From: an uncultured Collinsella sp.
GTDB lineage: Bacteria; Actinomycetota; Coriobacteriia; Coriobacteriales; Coriobacteriaceae
DNA length: 64,000 bases
Assembly (NCBI GenBank): GCA_958413895.1
Contig: CATYVQ010000010.1
Span: forward strand, 43,462 to 107,461
Reading direction: 5' to 3'
Part shown: piece after piece, positions 30,970 to 38,543 of the stretch
How positions within the stretch are numbered: the stretch's first letter is position 1
Layout: each line of letters begins with the position of its first letter
Translations under genes and position numbers: made by a program
Notes under the pieces: model-generated
Seen by the model: the letters and a program-made list of their open reading frames with translations, nothing else
Database searches by the model: none
Told to the model about the DNA's origin: nothing

Positions 30970-31207
30970 CTTTTAATACCTTTCTATGGATATAAATATC
31001 TTAATAATAGTAATAGCACTGACGAAACTGTTGATTACTCCCAAAGACGCAGGTCAGACCCAGAAAGAGAATCGACAGCAACCTGTGTGCAACAGGGGTG
31101 GTTTTCCACGTTCAAAACCTGCGCAAAACTTTTCATCACCGCGGTTTGGGTTTTAGACACCTTATGCCCGTGGTTTCGACAAGTTTTCAACAGGTGTCTC
31201 TATTTCC
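30970..31207. other. Probable oriC unwinding region (dnaA-dnaN spacer)
   Basis: Contains box-like sites TTTTCAACA (31184-31192) and TTTTCCACG (31102-31110), with weaker ones at 31029-31036 and 31173-31181. A run of five DnaA-trio-like triplets TAATAATAGTAATAG sits at 31002-31016, next to a very AT-rich tract (about 30970-31001). The order (dnaA, boxes, trios, AT-rich tract, dnaN) matches the Bacillus subtilis basal unwinding system. Strand opening here is inferred. Confidence 0.7.
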
Positions 31208-32932
31208 CTACGAGCGCAGTGTAATTTTATCGCGCAGCGACTTGAGGTCTTCGGTGACGGCGCGGTCTTCCTGGATCATCTTCTGGACCTTTTTGTAGCT
31301 CGTGCTGACGGTCGAGTGGTTGCGGTTGCCAAATTCGGCGCCCACCGCCGTGGTCGTCATCTCGCACATCTCGATGGCCAGATAGATGGCAATGTGGCGT
31401 GCCTTGGCGATATTGGCGTTGCGTCGCGGGCCGATGAGCTCCTCGTGCGTCACGCCGTACTGCTCTTCAATGACGGACTGAACCGTCTGGACGTTGATTT
31501 TTTTGGCCGATGTGTCGAAGTACTGGCTGGCAATGGCGTCGATATCGTCAAAGGTGAGCTCCCCGCCCTCGCGCTCGCGGTCGCCCGCCTCGCCGGCGCA
31601 GCGCTCGCAAAAGCTCTCGAGTTCGCGAATGTTGGTGCCCGACACCTCTGCCATGTGTTTAAAGTGCTCGTCGGTCAGGTGCCCGCCGTCGCCCCCATAG
31701 GCTGCCAGCAGCGAGTCGTCGCCTGCCTCGGGAGCGGCGACGATGGTGTTCTCGTAATAGCGCTGCAAGATCTTGTATTTCATCTCGTAGCTGGGCTCTG
31801 CGACCAGGCAGAGCATGCCGGCGTTGAAGCGGCTGGTCAAACGCTCGTCCATGCTCAGGTCCTTGGGGGCGCGGTCTGCCGCGATGACGACCTTCTTGTT
31901 GTTGCGGATGAACTCGTCCATGAGCTGGAAAAAGTAGTCCACGCTCGCGCGCTTGCCGATGATGTTTTGGATGTCATCGATGATGAGCACGTCCACGCCG
32001 TGGTACGCCTGCATGATGGGGGCGTTGCTCTTCTTTTGGCGGTCGAACTCGGTCATCAGGTCGTCCAGATATGCCTGGGAGTTGGCATACTTGACCTTGA
32101 TCTCGGGCGACTTCTCGGCGAGCTCGTTTTTGATAGCGAGCAACAGGTGGGTCTTGCCCAGGCCCGATTTGCCGTAGATGAACAGTGATGTGCATGTGCC
32201 GCGCTCGTCCGCGAGGGCGGCAAACTTGAGTGCCGAGCGATAGGCATGGCTGTTCTCGGGGCCGTAGACAAAGTTCTCAAAGGTAAATTTTGAGTTCGCG
32301 GCGAGCGGGGCTCCATCCGTATTCTGCTCGGCTGGCACGGTCGGTGCTGGCACGGGTGAAGCGGGGGTCGCAGCTTGCGTGGATTTAGTCGGCGCTCCGC
32401 CCTTCATCTGGTTCATCATGCGACGAAAATCATCGGCCGAGAGCGTGTTCTTGATTGCAATGCCCGAATCCGCGCCCGCCGCTGCGTCGTGAGCGATGGG
32501 CATGTGCGTGACGGGTGCGTTCGTTGACGTCGCTGCCGCGGTCGGCAACGGTGCCATGGTTTCACGGGAAACATCGCTGTGCTGGTGCTCGATTGTCGGC
32601 ACGTCGCCTGCGGAGGCCGGCACCGCCGGGGAAGCAGCGGGAGCCGTGGCGGGCGCCGTCGCGGCAGCGGATTCCGTCGCGGCGCCTTGCGGTGCCACGA
32701 TGTCGAGCGCAATCGGTGCAAAGGCGATTTCTTCCAGATAGGCCTCAATGGTTGGCTGATGCTTTTTGAGCTGCGCGATGGCAAAGCGCGAGGGGGCCTC
32801 GATCGTGAGCGTATCTTCGGTCAGGCTTATGGCGCGCGATTGCCCCAGCATGTTGATGAGGCGTGCATCTTGGCCGTCGCGCTGGCAAAAGGCGATGGCA
32901 TCCCCCAGGATGATGCTTGCTTCCTCGTCCAC
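31208..32932 (-). CDS. dnaA: Chromosomal replication initiator DnaA
   Basis: AAA+ initiator. Domain I covers residues 1-85; domain II is an Ala/Pro/Thr-rich linker to about 195; the AAA+ domain has Walker A YGKSGLGKTH near 258 and Walker B VLIIDDIQN. In the C-terminal helix-turn-helix the usual GGRDHTTV signature reads GNRNHSTVSTS, so several box-reading positions differ from E. coli and B. subtilis. GTG start at 32932 with GGGAGAG. 574 residues. It lies 15 bases after a GHKL ATPase gene, so it is probably the second gene of an operon. Confidence 0.96.
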   Translation of the reverse strand: MDEEASIILGDAIAFCQRDGQDARLINMLGQSRAISLTEDTLTIEAPSRFAIAQLKKHQPTIEAYLEEIAFAPIALDIVAPQGAATESAAATAPATAPAASPAVPASAGDVPTIEHQHSDVSRETMAPLPTAAATSTNAPVTHMPIAHDAAAGADSGIAIKNTLSADDFRRMMNQMKGGAPTKSTQAATPASPVPAPTVPAEQNTDGAPLAANSKFTFENFVYGPENSHAYRSALKFAALADERGTCTSLFIYGKSGLGKTHLLLAIKNELAEKSPEIKVKYANSQAYLDDLMTEFDRQKKSNAPIMQAYHGVDVLIIDDIQNIIGKRASVDYFFQLMDEFIRNNKKVVIAADRAPKDLSMDERLTSRFNAGMLCLVAEPSYEMKYKILQRYYENTIVAAPEAGDDSLLAAYGGDGGHLTDEHFKHMAEVSGTNIRELESFCERCAGEAGDREREGGELTFDDIDAIASQYFDTSAKKINVQTVQSVIEEQYGVTHEELIGPRRNANIAKARHIAIYLAIEMCEMTTTAVGAEFGNRNHSTVSTSYKKVQKMIQEDRAVTEDLKSLRDKITLRS

Positions 32933-32947
32933 TGTCTCTCCCGTTCT

Positions 32948-34300
32948 TTAGCCCTGAGCTCGCACGCGAGCGGCGCCGAGTTCGGTCAGATGGTATTTCT
33001 GGCCATGCTTGATGACCAAGCCGGCCTGCGCCAAGTCATTGAGCGTGCGTGACCAAGTGGGGGCCGAGTTTCCAAACGCCCTCGCCAGATCGGTTGCACC
33101 GCACGCTTGATTTTGCGCCAGATAGCCCAGCGCGGCGTTGCCGCGATCGCTTACGAACACGTCCGGTTGTGGCTGCGCATACTGATTTGCTGCATTAGGA
33201 TACATCATTTGAGCTGCTGGTTGTTGAGAACTCTGCATCGGCGGCATTTGCTGTTGAAAACTTTGAGGCCACTGTTGGTAAGGCTGCGGAGGCATCTGCT
33301 GGGCCCAGGGGTTGTACTGCTGCTGCGGCATCTGCTGGTACGGCTGCTGATATCCCTGCTGGTACTGCTGCGGGAACTGCTGGCCATACCCCAGTGACGG
33401 CATCTGCTGATATGGATATCCCTGTTGGTACGGCTGATAGCCCATTTGCTGGCCACCCGGCGCCCCCGTCGCCTGCTGCATTGCTGCTGCATCCTGATCC
33501 GCCAGCGGCATGGTCTCTGGCGTGTTTGGCGGCATCGACATCGATGCCGCCCGGGGTTCTTGTGTAGGTAGCATTCCGGGCTGCTGCATCTGTCCCACGG
33601 GGGGCTGCATCTGCTGCGTTGCCATGGGCTGCTGCGCAAAAGCTCCCGGCAGGGGATATGTGGGCTGTTCCGTCTCGGGCCGCACGGCAGCGCCACGTCC
33701 GCCGGCACGCTCGATTTCCTGCACGCGTTTAGGGTTCAGGCTTACCGTAACCACGGTGCCGTTGCCCATGTTGTCCTCGATGGATACGGCACCGCCGGCG
33801 TTTTCCAAATACTCCTGCACCATGGGAAACCCTGCTCCGGTTCCACGGATATAGCGCTTCATCTTGCTGTTTGCGCTGGTAACGCCAAAGTCGAAAGCGC
33901 GTTCCTTGTCGTCGATGCCTGGTCCTTGATCGGCAAAGCGGATGGTGTCTCCGCCGTCCAGAATCGAGATGATGGGCTCGGCAAAGTGCGCGTGGATAAA
34001 GTTTTCGACAATCTCGCGGATGACCATGAGCGAGATGTGGCCGCCTTGTTCTTTCATGCACTGGTAGACGGTGTTGGTCGTCTCTTCCAAATACGTGCGG
34101 ACATCCTGCGGATCAATGACGATCACACGCGGTGTCGACAACATGTCGTCATAGACGGCGATGCGCGCGGCGTACATGGCTTTCGGCGCCTGCGTGGTCG
34201 TCTGCTCGCCTTCCGCACGCTCTTCGCGCACGCCGGTGATGTGCTCGTTGTCGGGTGCCGGGTCTCCGGAATCGACCATGGTGTAAAAGTCGTCAGACAT
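32948..34300 (-). CDS. GHKL-type ATPase with Gln/Pro-rich linker and winged-helix tail
   Basis: 450 residues, not a standard origin gene. Residues about 85-210 form a histidine-kinase-like ATP-binding fold: N-box IREIVENFIHAHF, G1 ADQGPGID, G2 RGTGAGFPMVQEY. No dimerisation/phosphoacceptor domain is present, which recalls anti-sigma kinases of the SpoIIAB/RsbW type. Residues about 225-385 are extremely rich in Gln, Pro, Tyr and Met. The last 65 residues (DRGNAALGYLAQNQACGATDLARAF...) look like a winged helix-turn-helix. It starts the dnaA transcript and faces rpmH across the second box cluster. Function unknown; an initiation or sigma-related role is speculation. Confidence 0.85.
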   Translation of the reverse strand: MSDDFYTMVDSGDPAPDNEHITGVREERAEGEQTTTQAPKAMYAARIAVYDDMLSTPRVIVIDPQDVRTYLEETTNTVYQCMKEQGGHISLMVIREIVENFIHAHFAEPIISILDGGDTIRFADQGPGIDDKERAFDFGVTSANSKMKRYIRGTGAGFPMVQEYLENAGGAVSIEDNMGNGTVVTVSLNPKRVQEIERAGGRGAAVRPETEQPTYPLPGAFAQQPMATQQMQPPVGQMQQPGMLPTQEPRAASMSMPPNTPETMPLADQDAAAMQQATGAPGGQQMGYQPYQQGYPYQQMPSLGYGQQFPQQYQQGYQQPYQQMPQQQYNPWAQQMPPQPYQQWPQSFQQQMPPMQSSQQPAAQMMYPNAANQYAQPQPDVFVSDRGNAALGYLAQNQACGATDLARAFGNSAPTWSRTLNDLAQAGLVIKHGQKYHLTELGAARVRAQG

Positions 34301-34339
34301 GCCGCTCGCAATCTTTCAAAAGGTTCCGAACAAATAGTA

Positions 34340-34460
34340 GCTCACCGTGCAATGTTTCTCATCTTTCGACAACTTTCCAAAACCTGTTGAAAACTTTGGA
34401 AAACTGGCGAAAAGTTCTCAACATTGCCAACATGACCTGTTGAAAACTCGATGAAATATC
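34340..34460. other. Second DnaA-box-like cluster (possible other half of oriC)
   Basis: Two perfect TGTTGAAAA sites (34385-34393 and 34438-34446), complements of the TTTTCAACA found beside dnaN, plus TTCTCAACA (34415-34423) and CTTTCGACA (34363-34371). The region is AT-richer than its surroundings and lies between the divergent ATPase-dnaA and rpmH operons. Nothing else recognisable is in this spacer apart from the rpmH promoter. Confidence 0.6.
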
Positions 34461-34543
34461 GTGAAAAGTTGCCATGCACCGCTAAATCGAGCTCGGCTTA
34501 TGGGGGAACCGTGTGAACTACGCAACCTTTTACCTTTGATTTC

Positions 34544-34573
34544 TTGACATTTGAACATTGATTTCCCTACAAT
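34544..34573 (+). promoter_or_regulatory. rpmH promoter
   Basis: TTGACA (34544-34549) and TACAAT (34568-34573) with 18-bp spacing, about 70 bases before the rpmH start. Confidence 0.8.
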
Positions 34574-34645
34574 CTTCAAGCTCACGTGTCTATATCTGCG
34601 TCCGCGCTCCCGCGGACACTCGAAATGCAGCAGGAGGAACTTAAG

Positions 34646-34780
34646 ATGAAGCGTACGTATCAGCCTAATAAGCGTAAGCGTGCCAAGACCCATGGCTTCC
34701 GTGCCCGTATGGCCACCAAGGGTGGTCGTGCCGTGCTCGCCCGTCGCCGCGCCAAGGGCCGCAAGCGTCTCACTGTCTAG
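34646..34780 (+). CDS. rpmH: Ribosomal protein bL34
   Basis: 44 residues, MKRTYQPNKRKRAKTHGF..., fully typical. The ATG follows AGGAGGAAC; an in-frame upstream extension of 20 codons is rejected. First gene of the rightward origin operon. Confidence 0.98.
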   Translation: MKRTYQPNKRKRAKTHGFRARMATKGGRAVLARRRAKGRKRLTV

Positions 34781-34800
34781 CAGCGATACACACATCTCGC

Positions 34801-35139
34801 ATGAAGACTATTAAGTCTCGGCAAGATTTCGAGCATGTGTTCAGTCAGGGGCGTCGTTTCAATCACCCTCTGATTCGAATGACCATATGTGAATCGGTTG
34901 GCGAAGGCGACTCCGGAAGGGTCGCCTTCGTTGGTGCTAAACGGCTCGGTTGTGCTGTCGTGCGCAACCGTTCTAAGCGTGTGATGCGCGAGGCCGCTCG
35001 CAGCTGTGGATTTCCCGTTGCGGGTTATGACATCATCTTGTTCGCAACTCCCAAGACGAGGGTTTCCTCGCCGCAGGAGATGGACAAGGCGTTGCGTTCG
35101 CTTATGAAACGCGCCGGCGTTGCCGGGGGGGAGCGATGA
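34801..35139 (+). CDS. rnpA: Ribonuclease P protein component
   Basis: Protein cofactor of RNase P for tRNA 5' maturation. 112 residues with the family motif RNRSKRVMREAAR near residue 58. No good ribosome binding site precedes the ATG, so translation probably depends on coupling to rpmH, 20 bases upstream. The stop overlaps the next start as ATGA. Confidence 0.96.
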   Translation: MKTIKSRQDFEHVFSQGRRFNHPLIRMTICESVGEGDSGRVAFVGAKRLGCAVVRNRSKRVMREAARSCGFPVAGYDIILFATPKTRVSSPQEMDKALRSLMKRAGVAGGER

Positions 35140-35360
35140 GCAATCACGTTTTGCGACGTGTTGCCATCGCTCCTATTCGCATATATCAACAGGTTATTTC
35201 GCCCTTATTGCCTGACGCCTGCATTTATTACCCAACGTGCTCTCAATACGCCGTCCAGGCGATTGAGAAGCACGGTGTTTTGAGAGGCTGCTGGCTTGCC
35301 GTGAGGCGCATCGCTCGCTGCAATCCCCTGCACGTCGGCGGTTATGACCCTGTGCCCTAG
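35136..35360 (+). CDS. yidD: Membrane protein insertion efficiency factor
   Basis: 74 residues with the conserved YQQVISPLLPDACIYYPTCS segment and the C-terminal RCNPLHVGGYDPVP. Assists YidC. Starts within the rnpA stop codon (4-bp overlap) and is followed by yidC 29 bases later. Confidence 0.96.
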   Translation: MSNHVLRRVAIAPIRIYQQVISPLLPDACIYYPTCSQYAVQAIEKHGVLRGCWLAVRRIARCNPLHVGGYDPVP

Positions 35361-35389
35361 CGGGCACTCGCTATCGGAGGAAAACTTAC

Positions 35390-36160
35390 ATGTGGGATTG
35401 GATCGTTAACATCCTTTTCGAGCTGCTCAAGCTCATCCAGACCTTTGCGGTCGACTGGGGCCTGTCCATCATCATCCTGGTGGTCATCATCCGTCTGCTG
35501 TTGACGCCGCTTATGCTTAAGTCGACCAAGTCGACGGCTCGCATGCAGGTGCTGCAGCCCAAGATGCTCGAGATTCAGGAGCGCTATGCCGACGATCCTC
35601 AGCGTCAGGCCGAGGAGATGCAGAAGTTCTACAGCGAGAACAAGTTCAATCCGCTGGCCGGCTGTCTGCCGCTTCTGATTCAGATGCCTATCCTGTTCGC
35701 CCTGTTTACGCTGCTGCGTAACCTGCCGCAGTACTTTAACGACGGCACGTTCTCGTTCTTCAACATCCTGCCTGACCTTACCACCACGCCGAGCGCTTCC
35801 TTTGCCGATGGCTTTATGGTTGCGCTGCCTGCGCTGGTTTGCCTGATTCTGTTTGCCGTTCTCACCTTGATTCCGCAGCTTTATATGTCGCGCAATCAAA
35901 CTGGCCAGCAGGCCCAAAGCATGCGCATGATGGCCGTCGTCATGACCGTCATGATGCTTTGGATGGGTTGGAGCCTGCCCGTCGGCGTTCTGCTGTACTA
36001 CGATGTGTCTTCTGCCTGGCAGGTTATCCAGCAGATCTTCGTGACGCAGAAGGTTATCGACAAGGCTAAGTCCGATGAGGAGGAGCGTCTTAAGAACGCG
36101 CCGCTGCAGGTTGAGGTCACTCGTCGAGAGAAGAAGCCGCGCCCGCACAAGAAGAAGTAG
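35390..36160 (+). CDS. yidC: Membrane protein insertase YidC/Oxa1
   Basis: 256 residues, the short Gram-positive-type insertase without the large periplasmic domain of E. coli. Membrane segments lie at about 20-40, 90-112, 140-160 and 175-205; NPLAGCLPLLIQMPILFALF is a clear family stretch. The C-terminal tail is strongly basic (RREKKPRPHKKK), suited to ribosome contact. No lipoprotein signal is present. The ATG has a GGAGG site. Confidence 0.95.
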   Translation: MWDWIVNILFELLKLIQTFAVDWGLSIIILVVIIRLLLTPLMLKSTKSTARMQVLQPKMLEIQERYADDPQRQAEEMQKFYSENKFNPLAGCLPLLIQMPILFALFTLLRNLPQYFNDGTFSFFNILPDLTTTPSASFADGFMVALPALVCLILFAVLTLIPQLYMSRNQTGQQAQSMRMMAVVMTVMMLWMGWSLPVGVLLYYDVSSAWQVIQQIFVTQKVIDKAKSDEEERLKNAPLQVEVTRREKKPRPHKKK

Positions 36161-36176
36161 CGGGATATCAATCTTA

Positions 36177-36190
36177 TTTAGGTACCTAAC
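36177..36190. repeat. TTAGGTACCTAA palindrome, copy 1
   Basis: A 12-bp perfect palindrome (TTAGGTACCTAA) followed by C, just before jag. The same 13-base sequence recurs at 39682-39694. Confidence 0.6.
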
Positions 36191-36204
36191 TTTTGGAGTA
36201 CGTT

Positions 36205-36774
36205 ATGTCTGAAGAGATCGTCGAGGATATGCTTGAGGAGGTTGCCCCGCAGGTTGCGGGCGATTATCCCGAGATTGCACAGCGCTACAAGGCTGGTGAA
36301 GAGCTGACCGATGTGGAGCTCGACACCATTGCCGATGTTGCGATTTCCATCCTGCGTTCCATCCTTTCGCACTTCGATGCCGCCAACTCTCCTATCGATG
36401 AGTATGAGGGCGACGAGGGTGAGCTGATTTTGGATGTAACGGCTCCCGATCTTGCTGTTCTCATTGGCCGTCATGGTCGCACCCTTGATGCCCTTCAGGT
36501 TATGTTCTCTTTGCTGGTGAGCCGCAAGCTTGGCTTTAGGTATCCGGTTGTAGTGGACGTCGAGGGATACAAGAGCCGCCGTCAGGACAAGGTTGCCTCC
36601 ATGGCTCAGTCTGCTGCCGAGCGTGCCATCCGCACTCATAAGAGTGTTTCGCTTCCGCCCATGAATGCCTATGAGCGCCGACTGGTTCACATTGCACTTC
36701 GTGGCAATGATGCTGTCGATACTCATTCTGAGGGTTCTGACCCTGATCGCCATGTGGTGATTGTTGCTCGATAA
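36205..36774 (+). CDS. jag: RNA-binding protein Jag/KhpB (KH-R3H)
   Basis: 189 residues. A KH-type loop GRHGRTLDALQ sits near 88 and an R3H-type C-terminal part with RRQDKVASMAQSAAERA and SVSLPPMNAYERRLVHIAL. The N-terminal Jag_N domain seen in some relatives is absent. The ATG at 36205 follows TTGGAG; a TTG four codons upstream belongs to that site. Downstream of yidC as in most Gram-positives and followed by a strong terminator. Confidence 0.94.
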   Translation: MSEEIVEDMLEEVAPQVAGDYPEIAQRYKAGEELTDVELDTIADVAISILRSILSHFDAANSPIDEYEGDEGELILDVTAPDLAVLIGRHGRTLDALQVMFSLLVSRKLGFRYPVVVDVEGYKSRRQDKVASMAQSAAERAIRTHKSVSLPPMNAYERRLVHIALRGNDAVDTHSEGSDPDRHVVIVAR

Positions 36775-36792
36775 TCTACTCGAGCTTATGCT

Positions 36793-36824
36793 AAGGGGAC
36801 GTGGTTTCCACGTCCCCTTTTTTT
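36793..36824 (+). terminator. Terminator of the rpmH-jag operon
   Basis: Stem GGGGACGTGG/CCACGTCCCC followed by seven T. Confidence 0.93.
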
Positions 36825-36870
36825 GTCAAAAGTTCTCGATACACTGATTTTTGTCAGAAAGGAGCTTTCG

Positions 36871-37608
36871 TTGTTAGTACTTACTGATCAGCAGATTGAC
36901 GAGATGTTGAGTCGTCTAACTTCCTATTGCAAAGAGTATTCCTTGAGCGTAACTGATGTTGAGCTGAGGAAATGTATTCATCATTTGGATTTGGTTCTGG
37001 AAACAAATAAGACAACCAATCTCACCCGTATTCTTAACGTAGAAGATGCTGCCGTACTTCATATCCTCGACTCACTTGTTTTGCTCCCCTATATCAATAA
37101 GGCTCCTGAGGGAGCTTTACTCGATATGGGTACAGGTGCGGGCTTCCCTGGTATTCCGTTAACCATAGCCACGCATCGTAAAGCTACTTATATTGACTCT
37201 GTTGGTAAGAAGGTTGATGCTGTCAATTCTTTTGTCCATGCTCTTGGATTGAAACATGCTCATGCGGTTCATGATCGTCTTGAAGAATATGCTCGAAGCC
37301 ATAAGAAGCAGTTCTCTGTCGTAACCGCCCGTGCACTGGCCCCTCTACCGATTCTTGTTGAGTATGCGGCACCGTACCTGAAGGATGGAGGGCTATTTGT
37401 TATCACCAAGGGCAATCCTTCGGATGAGGAGCTTGCCTCTGGCATGTCAGCAGCTAAGATTTGCGGCTTCACTTTGCTTCTGAATGACGCTATTGATTTG
37501 CCTGAAGGGTTGGGTCACAGGGAGTTCATTGTTCTTAAGAAGAGTCATCCAGCATCTGTTTCACTGCCTCGTGCAAATGGCATGGCAAAGAAGAATCCGC
37601 TTGCCTAG
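36871..37608 (+). CDS. rsmG: 16S rRNA (guanine-N7) methyltransferase RsmG
   Basis: SAM-dependent methylation of 16S rRNA G527 (E. coli numbering). 245 residues with the SAM-binding LLDMGTGAGFPGIPL near residue 85 and NLTRIL upstream of it. The start is a TTG at 36871 with AAAGGAG at six bases; the longer frame from 36823 begins inside the terminator and is rejected. Base composition turns AT-richer from here through the parAB genes. Confidence 0.92.
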   Translation: MLVLTDQQIDEMLSRLTSYCKEYSLSVTDVELRKCIHHLDLVLETNKTTNLTRILNVEDAAVLHILDSLVLLPYINKAPEGALLDMGTGAGFPGIPLTIATHRKATYIDSVGKKVDAVNSFVHALGLKHAHAVHDRLEEYARSHKKQFSVVTARALAPLPILVEYAAPYLKDGGLFVITKGNPSDEELASGMSAAKICGFTLLLNDAIDLPEGLGHREFIVLKKSHPASVSLPRANGMAKKNPLA

Positions 37609-37609
37609 A

Positions 37610-37625
37610 TGTTTCACGTGAAACA
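37610..37625. promoter_or_regulatory. parS site 1
   Basis: TGTTTCACGTGAAACA, the exact 16-bp consensus bound by ParB. Confidence 0.97.
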
Positions 37626-37648
37626 TAATGGATACTAACAACTTGCAG

Positions 37649-37664
37649 TGTTTCACGTGAAACA
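37649..37664. promoter_or_regulatory. parS site 2
   Basis: Second perfect parS, 39 bp after the first. Confidence 0.97.
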
Positions 37665-37687
37665 TGGCGGTTGATATCGAATCGGAA

Positions 37688-37703
37688 TGTTTCACGTGAA
37701 ACA
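37688..37703. promoter_or_regulatory. parS site 3
   Basis: Third perfect parS, again 39 bp on, 40 bp before the parA start. Its position also suggests autoregulation of parAB. Confidence 0.97.
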
Positions 37704-37742
37704 TCCTCCGTTTGACAGCTTTAATACACACCAGGAGGGACC

Positions 37743-38543
37743 GTGGGATTTCGCGACGTTAAGCGTTCTAAGAGCGCAAAAGACACGCGTATCATTGCAA
37801 TCATCAATCAAAAAGGCGGCGTCGGTAAGTCAACGACGGCTGTAAACCTTGCAGCAGCACTGGGTGAGCAGGGTCGTAAGACACTGATTGTCGATTTTGA
37901 TCCGCAGGGAAACAGCACCAGTGGATTCGGAATTGAAAAAGAAGACCTTGATCACTGCATCTATGATGCATTGTTGAATGATGTGCCGGCAGAATCGCTT
38001 GTTCTTGATACAAATTGCAAAAAGGTATTCGTAATTCCGGCTACAATTCAGCTTGCAGGCGCGGAAATTGAGCTCGTAAGCGCAATCGCTCGTGAAACCC
38101 GCCTCAAAGATTTGCTTGAGCCGATTCAGGACGAGTTCGATTTTATTTTCATTGACTGTCCCCCTTCGCTCGGCCTGCTTACTATCAACGCCTTGACCGC
38201 GGCAGACAGCGTTTTGATTCCGATCCAGTGCGAGTATTATGCACTCGAGGGCGTTACGAAGCTGCTTGAGTCAATGAAGATGGTTAAATCACGTCTGAAC
38301 AAGGGCTTAGACACCTATGGTGTGCTTATGACCATGTATGACTCGCGTACTTCTCTATCGAATCAGGTTGTTGAGGAGGTTCAATCGTACTTTGGTGATA
38401 AGGCGTTTAAGACGCTGATTCCCCGTACGGTTAAAATCTCCGAAGCTCCGTCTTTTGGAGAACCGGTAATTACCTATGCACCTCAAAATAAGGGTGCAAA
38501 AGCGTATATGAACCTTGCAAAAGAGGTGATCAAGCGTGCCTAG
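37743..38543 (+). CDS. parA: Chromosome partitioning ATPase ParA/Soj
   Basis: Deviant-Walker ATPase that moves ParB-parS complexes and positions origins. 266 residues; KGGVGKSTTAVNLAAALG near 27, DFDPQGNSTSG near 58 and DCPPSLGLLT near 138. GTG start with AGGAGGG. It overlaps parB by 8 bases. Confidence 0.97.
   Translation: MGFRDVKRSKSAKDTRIIAIINQKGGVGKSTTAVNLAAALGEQGRKTLIVDFDPQGNSTSGFGIEKEDLDHCIYDALLNDVPAESLVLDTNCKKVFVIPATIQLAGAEIELVSAIARETRLKDLLEPIQDEFDFIFIDCPPSLGLLTINALTAADSVLIPIQCEYYALEGVTKLLESMKMVKSRLNKGLDTYGVLMTMYDSRTSLSNQVVEEVQSYFGDKAFKTLIPRTVKISEAPSFGEPVITYAPQNKGAKAYMNLAKEVIKRA

Noticed and set aside
32555..32575. parS-like GTTTCACGGGAAACA inside dnaA
   Set aside because: The central CGTG is changed to CGGG, which should abolish ParB recognition, and it lies within coding sequence.
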